Program-made: the position numbers and the translations under genes | Part shown: positions 56,353-64,000 of the stretch, one piece after another | Position numbering within the stretch: the stretch's first letter is position 1 | Layout of the letters: each line of letters opens with the position of its first letter | The notes under the pieces: generated by a model | Databases searched by the model: none | Seen by the model: only the letters and a program-made list of their open reading frames with translations | Told to the model about the DNA's origin: nothing | Origin: Mycobacterium rhizamassiliense | GTDB lineage: Bacteria; Actinomycetota; Actinomycetes; Mycobacteriales; Mycobacteriaceae | Assembly: GCF_900157375.1 (NCBI RefSeq) | Contig: NZ_LT721901.1 | Location: 248,001-312,000, forward strand | Length of the DNA: 64,000 nucleotides | Direction of reading: 5' to 3'

Positions 56353-57449
56353 GCCCAGCAGAACCGCCGTTCGCGCTGAGCGGGCCGACCGGCACGCTGA
56401 TCGCCGACGGGGTGCGAGCGCGCTACAGCGAGGTGGCAGCGGCGCAGCACGCGCTGCGCACGGGGTCGGCACCAATCGTGTTGGGCGCGTTGCCTTTCGA
56501 CGTGGGCAGGCCGGCCGCACTGCTGACGCCGGACGCGGTGCTCCGCCGCGACGGGCTGCCCGACTGGCCGACGGGCCCGCTGCCGGCGGTGCGCGTCGCG
56601 GCCGCCGTTCCGCCGCCGGCCGACTATCGCGACCGCATCGCGCGGGCCCGCGATCGGCTCACCGCACCGGGCAGCCCGCTGAGCAAAGTGGTGCTGGCCC
56701 GCACGCTGCAGCTGTCCGCCGACGGCGCGCTGGACGGCCGCGCCGTCCTGCGCCGGCTGGTCGCCGCGGATCCGGCCGCCTACGGCTATCTCGTCGACCT
56801 GACGGCCGCGGGCGAGGGTTACACCGGGGCGGCCCTGATCGGCGCCAGCCCCGAGCTGCTGGTCGCGCGCTCCGGCGACCGGGTGATCTGTCAGCCGTTC
56901 GCCGGCTCGGCCCCCCGCGCCGTCGACCCGCAACTCGACGCGGCCAACGGCGCCGCGCTGGCGGCGTCGGCCAAGGACCGCCACGAGCACCGGCTGGTCA
57001 TCGACGCGATGCGGGCCGCGCTGGAGCCGCTGTGCGACGAGCTGACGATCGCGCCCGAACCGGACCTGAGCCGCACCGCGGCGGTCTGGCACCTGTGCAC
57101 ACCGATCAGCGGACGATTACGTGAAACATCAACCACCGCAATCGATCTAGCGCTGGCGCTGCACCCGACGCCGGCGGTCGGCGGAGTTCCGGCCGAGGCC
57201 GCCGCCGAACTCATCGCCGAGCTGGAGGGCGACCGCGGCTTCTACGCCGGCGCCGTCGGCTGGTGCGACGCCGGCGGCGACGGCCGCTGGGTGGTGTCCA
57301 TCCGCTGCGCGCAGCTGTCGGCCGACCGCCGCACGGCCCTGGCGCACGCCGGCGGCGGCATCGTCGCCGAATCCGATCCCGACGCCGAAGTCGACGAAAC
57401 CACAACGAAATTCGCCACCATCCTGCGCGCGCTGGGAGTGCAGCGTTGA
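56349..57449 (+). CDS. entC: Isochorismate synthase EntC
   Basis: A 366-residue chorismate-binding enzyme from GTG 56349, which overlaps the gpm2 stop. Conserved parts include SPLSKVVLARTL (the catalytic Lys), ALIGASPELLV and the Mg-binding glutamates near the C-terminus (VGWCDAGGDGRW; AGGGIVAESDP). It turns chorismate into isochorismate for menaquinone or salicylate-derived siderophores; which one depends on partners elsewhere. Counterpart: Rv3215. The TTGA overlap at its stop leads to the acetyltransferase gene. Confidence 0.93.
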   Translation: MSPAEPPFALSGPTGTLIADGVRARYSEVAAAQHALRTGSAPIVLGALPFDVGRPAALLTPDAVLRRDGLPDWPTGPLPAVRVAAAVPPPADYRDRIARARDRLTAPGSPLSKVVLARTLQLSADGALDGRAVLRRLVAADPAAYGYLVDLTAAGEGYTGAALIGASPELLVARSGDRVICQPFAGSAPRAVDPQLDAANGAALAASAKDRHEHRLVIDAMRAALEPLCDELTIAPEPDLSRTAAVWHLCTPISGRLRETSTTAIDLALALHPTPAVGGVPAEAAAELIAELEGDRGFYAGAVGWCDAGGDGRWVVSIRCAQLSADRRTALAHAGGGIVAESDPDAEVDETTTKFATILRALGVQR

Positions 57450-57927
57450 GCCACACCATCCGCCGCGTCACCCCGTCGGACGCCGCGGACATCGCCGACA
57501 TGATTCACGGGCTGGCCGAATTCGAGCGCGCCCCCGACCAGTGCACCGTCACCGAAACCCAGATCACGGCGGCGCTTTTCGCCGCTGCCCCGACGGTGTT
57601 CGGGCACGTCGCCGAGGTCGACGGCGAGGTCGCCGGGATGGCGTTGTGGTTCCTCAGCTTCTCCACCTGGGATGGCGTCGCCGGGATCTACCTGGAAGAC
57701 CTGTTCGTACGCAACAGGTTCGCCGTCGCGGCCTTGCCCGCGCGCTGCTTGCGGCCCTCGCGGCCGAATGCGTCGACAACGGCTACACCCGACTGTCGTG
57801 GGCGGTGCTGAACTGGAACTCGGGCGCCGTCGCGCTCTACGACGGCATCGGCGCAGTGCCGCAACGGGAATGGACGACCTACCGGCTGTCCGGGCCGCCG
57901 TTGGACGAGCTGGCCGGACCGCGCTGA
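57446..57927 (+). pseudogene. GNAT acetyltransferase with a single-base frameshift (Rv3216-like)
   Basis: The gene starts at TTG 57446, overlapping the entC stop, with GGGAG seven bases upstream. Frame 1 gives a GNAT N-terminus through YLEDLFVRNRF (to about 57720) and then loses sense; a second frame continues at once with the acetyl-CoA loop RRRGLARALLAALAAE and NGYTRLSWAVLNWNSGA through ELAGPR, ending at 57927. Adding one C near 57719-57723 restores a continuous ~160-residue enzyme. It is either a real one-base deletion or a sequence error. The 3' end overlaps the next gene by 49 bases. Confidence 0.85.
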
Positions 57928-58310
57928 TCGCCGCCGGCGGCCCAGCGCAGCGCCGGGGGGCTGAACAACAGGCCCAGCACGGTGAGCGCCACGACGGCGA
58001 CGGGAATCCCGAAGGCCAGCTGGCGCGAGCCCACCCCGAGGTACCACGCCACCGGCAACAGCAGCAGCTGGGCGAAGACCGCCGGCCCGCGGCCCCAGCG
58101 CTTGCCGAGCGTCAGCGCGCGGCCCGCGGCCAGCACCACGCCGCCCACCACGACGAACCAGGCCGCCGTGCCCAGGCCGTTGACCACGTGCTGGTCGACT
58201 CCGGCGATCGCACGCACCACCAGCACTGCGGCCATCACCAGCGCGGCCGCGCCTTGCACCGCGACGAGCAATCCCGCGCCTCGCACGACGGATGGGGCGG
58301 GGGCGGTCAC
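57879..58310 (-). CDS. Small integral membrane protein (Rv3217c-like)
   Basis: A 143-residue protein with four membrane helices (around residues 10-33, 42-63, 75-92 and 98-117) joined by short basic loops. No catalytic motif is visible. M. tuberculosis Rv3217c is the counterpart. The C-terminal tail overlaps the convergent acetyltransferase by 49 bases. Confidence 0.85.
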   Translation of the reverse strand: MTAPAPSVVRGAGLLVAVQGAAALVMAAVLVVRAIAGVDQHVVNGLGTAAWFVVVGGVVLAAGRALTLGKRWGRGPAVFAQLLLLPVAWYLGVGSRQLAFGIPVAVVALTVLGLLFSPPALRWAAGGDQRGPASSSNGGPDSR

Positions 58311-58403
58311 AGCGTCAGCGTAGTCACGGCGCCCGGGCGTCCCGGGCGTGCGGGCCCTTCCCCCACAGCGGGGGCATAGCGACCCCGCATAAGCTCATCC
58401 ATC

Positions 58404-59372
58404 ATGCGCGCGGTGCTGATCGTGAACCCAACGGCGACTTCCACCACTGCGGCCGGCCGCGATCTCCTGGCACACGCCCTCAAGAGCCGTCTCGAGCTCA
58501 CCGTCGAACACACCACCCATCGCGGTCACGGCGTCGAACTCGCGCAGAAGGCCGTCGCCGACGGCATCGATCTGGTCGTGGTGCACGGCGGCGACGGCAC
58601 GGTGAGCGGCGTGGTCAACGGGTTGCTCGGCCGCCCCGGTCCGACGGCGCCGACGGGACAGCTGCCCGCAATCGCGGTGGTGCCCGGCGGCTCGGCCAAC
58701 GTGCTGGCGCGATCGCTGGGGATCTCGCGTGACCCCGTCGCCGCCACCAATCAGCTGATTCAGCTGATCGACGACTACCGCCGTTCGCAGAAGTGGCGCC
58801 GCATCAGCCTGATCGACTGCGGCGACCGGTGGGCGGTGATCAACGCGGGCATGGGCGTCGATGCTGAAGTGGTCGCGGGGGTGGAGGCCCAGCGCAACAA
58901 GGGCGTCAAGGTGACGCCGTTACGGTACTGGCGCGTCGCCATTCCCATCACCATCGGCTACAGCCGCCGCGCCCCCAGCCTCACCCTGGAGCTGCCCGGG
59001 CGCGACCCGGTGGAGGGCGTGAATTTCGCCTGGGTGTCCAACACCACGCCGTGGACCTACAGCAACAGCCGGCCGATGGTGACCAACCCCGGCTGCAGCT
59101 TCGAAACGGGCCTCGGCGTGTTCGCCGTCACCGAAATGAAGACGATCCCGACGCTGCGGCTGCTGAGCCAGCTGTTGTCCAAGCGGCCGAATCCTCAAGC
59201 CAAGCAACTGGTCCGGGACGACGACGCGGCTTGCCTGCGCATCAGCTCGCCAGGAGTGCCGGTCGCCAGCCAGTTCGACGGCGAGTACCTGGGCCTGCGC
59301 GAGAGCATGACTTTCCGGGCCGTTCGCGACGTATTAGCGGTCGCCGCCCCGCCCCACCAAAAGCCATTCTGA
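58404..59372 (+). CDS. Diacylglycerol kinase-family lipid kinase (Rv3218-like)
   Basis: A 322-residue kinase of the DAGK/sphingosine kinase fold. The nucleotide loop is VVVHGGDGTVSGVVNG, and VVPGGSANVLARSLGI follows, completing the catalytic-domain motifs. The C-terminal beta-sandwich domain ends with FDGEYLGLRESMTF. It would phosphorylate a lipid such as diacylglycerol at the membrane. Counterpart: Rv3218. The whiB1 promoter region follows. Confidence 0.9.
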   Translation: MRAVLIVNPTATSTTAAGRDLLAHALKSRLELTVEHTTHRGHGVELAQKAVADGIDLVVVHGGDGTVSGVVNGLLGRPGPTAPTGQLPAIAVVPGGSANVLARSLGISRDPVAATNQLIQLIDDYRRSQKWRRISLIDCGDRWAVINAGMGVDAEVVAGVEAQRNKGVKVTPLRYWRVAIPITIGYSRRAPSLTLELPGRDPVEGVNFAWVSNTTPWTYSNSRPMVTNPGCSFETGLGVFAVTEMKTIPTLRLLSQLLSKRPNPQAKQLVRDDDAACLRISSPGVPVASQFDGEYLGLRESMTFRAVRDVLAVAAPPHQKPF

Positions 59373-59476
59373 GCTGGAAGAAAAGCCGCGTGAGCCGGCG
59401 GTGTGACGAATAAATCCGTGAGAGTAACCGGCGAGTGTAGTACAACGGTGTTAGGGCTCGGCTACGGCGTGATCAA

Positions 59477-59492
59477 AGTGAGATAGCACACG
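59477..59492 (+). promoter_or_regulatory. CRP-like site upstream of whiB1
   Basis: AGTGAGATAGCACACG fits the cAMP-receptor-protein half-site pair (GTGAN-N-CAC). It is centred about 58 bases before the likely start at ~59543. That agrees with the reported CRP (Rv3676) activation site of M. tuberculosis whiB1. Confidence 0.65.
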
Positions 59493-59507
59493 GACGAACG
59501 CACGCTA

Positions 59508-59536
59508 TTGACATCTGTTGGGCCTGTGAAACGATC
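59508..59536 (+). promoter_or_regulatory. Candidate whiB1 promoter
   Basis: TTGACA at 59508-59513 is a perfect -35 element. A weak -10 (ACGATC) lies 17 bases on, consistent with a need for an activator. The leader to the ATG at 59660 is about 115 nt and carries GAGGAG near 59644-59649 as ribosome site. Confidence 0.55.
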
Positions 59537-59659
59537 GAAAGGTTGCATGCAGGAAAGTCGTAGGGGTACGGGTTTACTGACCTCTGCCGTGCAAGCGTTA
59601 AGAGCCGAAGACAAACGCGAGTGCGCTGTGCTGCGCACATAGTTGAGGAGTAACTACTT

Positions 59660-59914
59660 ATGGATTGGCGCCACAAGGCGGTCTGTCGCGACGAGGATCC
59701 GGAACTGTTTTTCCCGGTAGGGAATAGCGGCCCGGCGCTCGCGCAGATCGCTGACGCGAAACTGGTCTGCAATCGGTGTCCGGTGACCACAGATTGCCTC
59801 AGTTGGGCTCTGAACACCGGCCAGGACTCGGGCGTCTGGGGCGGCATGAGCGAAGACGAGCGGCGTGCACTGAAGCGTCGCAACGCCCGGACGAAGGCCC
59901 GCAGCGGAGTCTGA
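59660..59914 (+). CDS. whiB1: WhiB1, NO-responsive iron-sulphur regulator
   Basis: An 84-residue Wbl protein. Cys9, Cys37, Cys40 and Cys46 hold the 4Fe-4S cluster; GVWGGMSEDER is the sigma-A contact turn, and a basic tail (RRALKRRNARTKARS) binds DNA. The cluster reacts with nitric oxide. WhiB1 is essential in M. tuberculosis (Rv3219). A CRP-type promoter precedes it and a long hairpin terminator follows. Confidence 0.97.
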   Translation: MDWRHKAVCRDEDPELFFPVGNSGPALAQIADAKLVCNRCPVTTDCLSWALNTGQDSGVWGGMSEDERRALKRRNARTKARSGV

Positions 59915-59928
59915 CCACAGCTTCCGTT

Positions 59929-59967
59929 AACAGTGCGGCCCCGACAATCTGTCGGGGCCGCACTGTT
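59929..59967. terminator. Bidirectional terminator between whiB1 and pdtaS
   Basis: Perfect 18-bp inverted repeat (arms 59929-59946 and 59950-59967) with a 3-base loop, between the convergent stops of whiB1 and pdtaS. One arm begins AACAGTGCGGCC. The plus-strand stem ends in TT only, so it terminates by stem strength; it can act on both transcripts. Confidence 0.85.
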
Positions 59968-59976
59968 GCGTCGGGA

Positions 59977-61479
59977 TCACAACAGCAATCGGGCGCGCCG
60001 GCCGATCGGAACCCGCAGCACCACATCGGTGCCGCGCCGCGGCGCAGCGCGCATGCCCAGCGTGCCGTCGAGCTCGGCGGCCACCAGCGTCCGCACGATC
60101 TGCAGCCCGAGGCTGTCGGATTTGTCCAGGCTGAATCCCTCGGGCAGCCCGCGCCCGTCGTCGTGCACCACGACGTCGAGCCAGCGCGCCGAACGCTCGG
60201 CGCGGATCGTCACCGACCCCGCCTGGGCGGCCGGATCAAACGCGTGCTCGATCGCGTTCTGCACCAGCTCGGTGATCACCATGATCAGCGCCGTCGCCCG
60301 ATCGGAATCCAGCACGCCGAGATCGCCGACCCGGTTGATCCGGATCGGGCGGTCCACCGACGCCACGTCGTTCATGATCGGCAGGATCCGGTCGATGACC
60401 TCGTCGAGGTTGACCTGCTCGTCCACCGACATCGACAGGGCGTCGTGCACCAGGGCGATCGACGACACCCGGCGCACCGATTCGTTCAGCGCCTCGCGGC
60501 CCTCGGCATTGGCGGTGCGGCGAGCCTGCAGGCGCAGCAGGGCCGCCACGGTCTGCAGGTTGTTCTTCACCCGATGGTGGATCTCGCGAATCGTGGCGTC
60601 CTTGGAGATCAGGGCCCGGTCCCGCCGCTTGACCTCGGTGACGTCGCGGATCAGGATCGCCGCACCGGCGCTGCGCCCGTCCACCACCAGCGGCAGGGTC
60701 CGCAGCAGCACCGTGGCGCCGCCCGCGTCGACCTCCATCCGCATGCTCTTGCCGCCGGCCAGCAGGTCCTGCACGTGTTCTGCAACCTCTTGTGCCTCAA
60801 AGGAGTCCGAGATCAGCGGCCGCGTGATCCTGATCAGGTTGTGGCCCTCGAGCTCGGTCGTCAGCCCCATGCGGTGATACGCCGATAGGGCGTTGGGGCT
60901 GGCGTAGGCGACCACCCCGTCGACGTCGAGACGAATGAACCCGTCCCCCACCCGCGGCGTGGAACGCGACATCGCCACGTCGCGTACATCGGGAAAAGTG
61001 CCCTGCGCCAACATGTGTACGAGATCGGTGGCGCACTCGCGGTAGGCGGTCTCCAGGTGGCCGGGGTTCTGGTCGGCCGCCGGCGTGGTTTGGTGCCGGG
61101 TGAGCACCGCCACCACCTGGTCGGCGTATCGCACCGGGGTGGCCGCGACGTTGGACCCGGGCAGTTGCCACGAATTCGCTTGCCCCGCAGTGCTTTCCTG
61201 CTGCTCGGCACCCGAGGCGAAGGTCTGCGTGACGAGTGGCAGTACGTCGGCGGCCACCACGCTGCCCACCGAGTCGCTCTGCAGCACCGTGGGCGCGGTC
61301 GTCGGGCGGCATTGCGCCACGCACACCAGCACGCCGTCGTCGCGGCGCACCCACATCAGGTAGTCGGCGAAGGACAGGTCGGCCAGCAGCTGCCACTCCC
61401 CGACCACCGCGTGCAGGTGGTCCACGGCGTTGCCGGGCAGCACCGTGTGCTCGGCAAGCAGATCACCGAGAGTGGACAT
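59977..61479 (-). CDS. pdtaS: PdtaS soluble histidine kinase
   Basis: A 500-residue cytosolic sensor kinase: GAF domain (~10-150), PAS domain (~175-285), HisKA_2 dimerisation helix with the phospho-acceptor in REIHHRVKNNLQT (His301/302), and a HATPase domain with ELVQNAIEHAF and DDGRGLPEGF. In M. tuberculosis (Rv3220c) it phosphorylates the ANTAR-type response regulator PdtaR, which acts on RNA, and it answers copper and nitric oxide. PdtaR is not in this window. The gene follows the TB7.3 gene by 18 bases. Confidence 0.94.
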   Translation of the reverse strand: MSTLGDLLAEHTVLPGNAVDHLHAVVGEWQLLADLSFADYLMWVRRDDGVLVCVAQCRPTTAPTVLQSDSVGSVVAADVLPLVTQTFASGAEQQESTAGQANSWQLPGSNVAATPVRYADQVVAVLTRHQTTPAADQNPGHLETAYRECATDLVHMLAQGTFPDVRDVAMSRSTPRVGDGFIRLDVDGVVAYASPNALSAYHRMGLTTELEGHNLIRITRPLISDSFEAQEVAEHVQDLLAGGKSMRMEVDAGGATVLLRTLPLVVDGRSAGAAILIRDVTEVKRRDRALISKDATIREIHHRVKNNLQTVAALLRLQARRTANAEGREALNESVRRVSSIALVHDALSMSVDEQVNLDEVIDRILPIMNDVASVDRPIRINRVGDLGVLDSDRATALIMVITELVQNAIEHAFDPAAQAGSVTIRAERSARWLDVVVHDDGRGLPEGFSLDKSDSLGLQIVRTLVAAELDGTLGMRAAPRRGTDVVLRVPIGRRARLLL

Positions 61480-61497
61480 CGATTACGGGTGCAACGA

Positions 61498-61713
61498 CTA
61501 GCTGATGACGGCGATCAAGTCGCCCGCCTGGATGACGTCGCCGACGGCGACGCTCACCTTGCTCACGGTGCCGCCGACCTCGGCCAGCACAGGGATCTCC
61601 ATCTTCATGGACTCCAGCAGCACGACAATGTCGCCCTTACCGATTTCGTCGCCCTCGTTGACAACGACTTCGAGCACGCTGGCCACAATCTCGGCTCGAA
61701 CATCCTCGGCCAT
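61498..61713 (-). CDS. Biotinylated protein TB7.3
   Basis: A 71-residue biotin/lipoyl attachment domain from ATG 61713; the longer frame upstream is not conserved. The biotin Lys is in LLESMKMEIPV, within two mirrored beta-hairpins (VASVLEVVVNEGD and KVSVAVGDVIQAGD). It matches M. tuberculosis Rv3221c (TB7.3) and may serve an acyl-CoA carboxylase. It is transcribed with pdtaS. Confidence 0.93.
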   Translation of the reverse strand: MAEDVRAEIVASVLEVVVNEGDEIGKGDIVVLLESMKMEIPVLAEVGGTVSKVSVAVGDVIQAGDLIAVIS

Positions 61714-61896
61714 CTTCACCCCACTCTTTCGGGCCACGTCGCATGCTGGCTGCTGGTCCAGGCTTTCTTCAGCTCATGTATATCGAACCACAAGACCCGA
61801 TCAGACAGCGGCACGTGAAACGCGTCATGAGAGACTGTGAGGAACCCTACGGGCGCCGGACGCCCGAAACTCATGCACAAACGACGGAGGTACCCC

Positions 61897-61971
61897 ATGG
61901 CCAAGCGTGGCCGCAAGAAGCGTGACCGTAAGCACAGCAAGGCCAACCACGGCAAGCGGCCGAACGCCTAA
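61897..61971 (+). CDS. 50S ribosomal protein bL37, 24 residues
   Basis: ATG at 61897 with GGAGG six bases upstream and TAA at 61971. The peptide starts MAKRGRKKRDRKHSKANH and continues GKRPNA, a very basic chain with 24 residues. This is the small actinobacterial large-subunit protein bL37 seen in cryo-EM structures of mycobacterial ribosomes, lying near the peptidyl-transferase side of 23S rRNA. It is missed by ordinary gene-length cut-offs. It stands alone, divergent from TB7.3 and convergent with rshA. Confidence 0.92.
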   Translation: MAKRGRKKRDRKHSKANHGKRPNA

Positions 61972-62006
61972 CCAGGGCTGAAGGCAACCGCGCTCGCGCG
62001 GGTGAG

Positions 62007-62306
62007 TTAGTACACGTCGCGGATGATCGTGGTGCGGCGGATCTCCAGCCGCAGGCGCTCGCGCAGGCCCTCGGGGGCCCTGTCGCCGCTGCACTTGGTG
62101 GCGATCAGTGCCTTGAACTGCTCCTCGATGCCGAATATCCGCAGGCAGGGCGGGCATTCGTCGAGGTGCTGCTTGAGCTTTTGCCGCGTCTCCGGCGTGC
62201 ATTCGCCGTCGAGCAGCGTCCATACCTCGGCAATCAGTTCGGCGCACTCGGCCTTCATCTGCGGGGTGGCGGCCGCCGAGGCGTCACCGGGTGAAATCTC
62301 GCTCAT
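62007..62306 (-). CDS. rshA: Anti-sigma factor RshA
   Basis: A 99-residue zinc-associated anti-sigma (ZAS) protein. The redox motif is [10 protein letters not shown] with His47, Cys51 and Cys54; Cys21 and Cys73 may take part. In the reduced state it holds SigH; oxidation or phosphorylation releases it. Its ATG overlaps the sigH stop (ATGA), keeping their amounts matched. Counterpart: Rv3221A. Confidence 0.94.
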   Translation of the reverse strand: MSEISPGDASAAATPQMKAECAELIAEVWTLLDGECTPETRQKLKQHLDECPPCLRIFGIEEQFKALIATKCSGDRAPEGLRERLRLEIRRTTIIRDVY

Positions 62307-63049
62307 GACGACACCTCCTCGTGCGTCTGCTGCCCGCGGGTGAAGCCCCGCTCCTTGGCCACATCGGCCAATAGACTACGCAACTGTCGCCTGCCTCGAT
62401 GCAGCCTCGACATCACGGTTCCGATCGGCGTGTCCATGATCTGGGCGATCTCCTTGTACGGGAAACCCTCGACGTCGGCGTAGTAGACGGCCATCCGGAA
62501 CTCTTCGGGCAGGGCCTGCAGGGCCGCCTTGATCTCGGTGTCCGGCAGCGCCTCCAGGGCCTCGACCTCGGCCGAGCGCAGCCCGGTCGACGTGTGTTCT
62601 GCGTTGGCGGCCAGCTGCCAGTCGGTGATTGCCTCGGTTGGGTATTCCGCAGGCTGGCGCTGTTTCTTGCGGTAGCTGTTGATGTAGGTGTTGGTCAGGA
62701 TCCGGTACAGCCAGGCCTTCAGGTTGGTGCCGGCGCGGAACGACCGGAAGCCCGCGTAGGCCTTGACCATCGTTTCCTGCAGCAGGTCCTCGGCGTCGGC
62801 GGGGTTGCGCGTCATGCGCAGCGCGCCGCCGTAGAGCTGGTCCAGCAGCGGAATCGCGTCGCGCTCGAAGCGCGCCGTCAATTCCGCGTCGCTCTCCGGC
62901 GGCAGCTCGACCTCGGGCAACTCGGGCTGGGCTCCGTCTCGTCGATCTTCGGGATCATCCATCTCGATTAACACGGTCCCTTCTGTTGCGGCGTCGCCGG
63001 ACAGCATCGCCAGCGATACCGGACGCGCATAGATCGTCGCCGTTGACAC
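62303..63049 (-). CDS. sigH: ECF sigma factor SigH, including a long isoform start
   Basis: Sigma-70 region 2 ([20 protein letters not shown], then [19 protein letters not shown]) and region 4 ([19 protein letters not shown], then [12 protein letters not shown]) are complete. The best ribosome site, GGGAGGAGG seven bases upstream, belongs to GTG 63049 and gives 248 residues. An internal ATG at 62962 (or GTG 62974) gives the usual ~219-residue protein. Two starts from one mRNA, with an unstable long form, are known for the SigR/SigH group. SigH controls thiol-oxidative and heat stress genes (Rv3223c). Confidence 0.92.
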   Translation of the reverse strand: MSTATIYARPVSLAMLSGDAATEGTVLIEMDDPEDRRDGAQPELPEVELPPESDAELTARFERDAIPLLDQLYGGALRMTRNPADAEDLLQETMVKAYAGFRSFRAGTNLKAWLYRILTNTYINSYRKKQRQPAEYPTEAITDWQLAANAEHTSTGLRSAEVEALEALPDTEIKAALQALPEEFRMAVYYADVEGFPYKEIAQIMDTPIGTVMSRLHRGRRQLRSLLADVAKERGFTRGQQTHEEVSS

Positions 63050-63133
63050 CCGACTGCCTCCTCCCAATCTAAAGGCTGGGACCGACACCGTCTGCCCGGG
63101 TCTGCCCACGTCTGTTTCAGAGACCGACAGAAT

Positions 63134-63162
63134 CAACGGCGCGAGGCAAGCTGCTATTTCCG
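63134..63162 (-). promoter_or_regulatory. Autoregulatory SigH promoter
   Basis: On the minus strand CGGAAA (63162-63157) and CGTTG (63138-63134) are 18 bases apart, close to the SigH consensus (SGGAAY-N17-22-SGTTS). The single departure is A for Y. It lies about 80 bases before GTG 63049, as needed for the long isoform. Confidence 0.7.
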
Positions 63163-63188
63163 GCGCCGACGGCGGGCAGCGCGGTCCC

Positions 63189-63206
63189 CCCAACCGACCG
63201 GTTGGG
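63189..63206. promoter_or_regulatory. Inverted repeat upstream of the SDR gene
   Basis: CCCAACC-GACC-GGTTGGG, seven-base arms, 22 bases before the ATG at 63228 and between the two divergent genes. It may be an operator; no regulator is known. Confidence 0.35.
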
Positions 63207-63227
63207 ACCGGGCGTTAATGTGGCGCC

Positions 63228-64000
63228 ATGTCCCTGAATGGCAAGACCATGTTCATCTCCGGCGCCAGCCGCGGTATCGGCCTGGCAATCGCCAAACGCG
63301 CAGCGCAGGACGGCGCCAACATCGCGCTGATCGCCAAGACCGCCGAGCCACACCCGAAACTGCCGGGAACGGTCTACACCGCCGCCAAGGAGCTCGAGGA
63401 GGCCGGCGGCCAGGCGCTGCCGATCGTCGGGGACGTCCGCGAGCCGGACTCCGTCGAGGCCGCGGTGGCCAAGGCCGTCGAGCAGTTCGGCGGCATCGAC
63501 ATCTGCGTCAACAACGCGTCGGCGATCAACCTGGGCTCCATCTCCGAGGTGCCGATGAAGCGCTTCGACCTGATGAACGGCATCCAGGTGCGCGGCACGT
63601 ACGCCGTCTCCCAAGCCTGCCTTCCGCACCTGAAGGGCCGGGAGAACCCGCACGTCCTGACGCTGTCGCCGCCGGTGCTGCTGGACAGCAAGTGGCTCAA
63701 GCCGACCGCGTACATGATGGCGAAGTTCGGCATGACGCTGTGCGCGCTCGGGATCGCCGAGGAGATGCGCGAGGAGGGCATCGCGTCGAACACGCTGTGG
63801 CCGCGCACGCTAGTGGCCACCGCCGCGGTGCAGAACCTGCTCGGCGGCGACGAGGCGATGGGCCGGGCCCGCAAGCCGGAGGTGTACTCCGACGCGGCCT
63901 ACGTCATCCTCAACAAGCCCGCCCGCGAATTCACCGGCAACACGCTGCTGTGCGAGGACGTGCTGCTCGACTCCGGGGTCACCGACCTGTCGGTGTACGA
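63228..64000 (+). CDS. SDR-family oxidoreductase (Rv3224-like), 3' end cut off
   Basis: The frame is open from ATG 63228 to the window edge, so at least 257 residues are present. The cofactor motif is FISGASRGIGLA, NNAS is in ICVNNASAINLG, and the catalytic pair is in YMMAKFG. This is the hydroxysteroid dehydrogenase-like-2 type of SDR. It corresponds to Rv3224, next to sigH in M. tuberculosis. The reaction is unknown. Confidence 0.93.
   Translation, partial: MSLNGKTMFISGASRGIGLAIAKRAAQDGANIALIAKTAEPHPKLPGTVYTAAKELEEAGGQALPIVGDVREPDSVEAAVAKAVEQFGGIDICVNNASAINLGSISEVPMKRFDLMNGIQVRGTYAVSQACLPHLKGRENPHVLTLSPPVLLDSKWLKPTAYMMAKFGMTLCALGIAEEMREEGIASNTLWPRTLVATAAVQNLLGGDEAMGRARKPEVYSDAAYVILNKPAREFTGNTLLCEDVLLDSGVTDLSVY

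Overview
The window is GC-rich DNA from a mycobacterium. Its right two thirds, from about 23,874 to the end, follow the gene order I recall for Mycobacterium tuberculosis Rv3193c to Rv3224: a UPF0182 protein, a PDZ/Lon-like protease, whiB7, uvrD2, mycoredoxin, nudC, adnAB, moeZ, rhlE, entC, whiB1, pdtaS, rshA, sigH and others. A heat-shock protein nearly identical to the M. leprae 18-kDa antigen (hsp18), which I recall as absent from the tuberculosis complex, points to a slow-growing non-tuberculous species. That species placement is inference.

Left third (1-23,870). This part is a mosaic that does not follow the M. tuberculosis order. It holds stress, redox and signalling genes: a CsbD-like stress protein, a PknH-type sensor protein without a kinase, an aldo/keto reductase, an SDR, a membrane diguanylate cyclase, a glycogen debranching enzyme, a zinc alcohol dehydrogenase, two flavoprotein reductases, GAF-ANTAR and PAS-ANTAR proteins, a MerR/hsp18 divergent pair with a well-formed promoter, an OFA-type MFS transporter with a 38-residue partner, TetR, DUF732, GtrA and glutathione peroxidase genes, an Asp/Ser-repeat protein, an initiator tRNA-Met with its terminator, and a cupin/nitroreductase/HD operon beside a GlxA-type regulator.

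Right part. From 23,874 to 38,161 come envelope and proteolysis genes, a cyclodehydratase-like protein next to an ABC1-family kinase, the whiB7 antibiotic-resistance regulator with a readable attenuator leader (promoter, 49-codon upstream ORF, terminator), uvrD2, mycoredoxin, nudC and a potassium channel. The adnA-adnB end-resection helicase-nuclease follows. Next are lipV, an alkyltransferase-like gene, the DUF3152-moeZ-Rv3205c operon, a TetR/DUF3107 pair, rhlE, a ParA-like gene, the gpm2-entC-acetyltransferase operon (the last gene is frameshifted), a lipid kinase, whiB1 with a CRP-like site, the kinase pdtaS with the biotinylated TB7.3 protein, the 24-residue ribosomal protein bL37, and the rshA-sigH pair with an autoregulatory promoter. 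The window ends inside an SDR gene.

Several genes lie below the usual ORF size cut-off and were found by reading the sequence: the 56-codon gene at 1443-1613, the MFS small subunit at 16392-16508, the whiB7 upstream ORF at 33127-33276 and bL37 at 61897-61971. I saw no IS element, prophage or CRISPR array.
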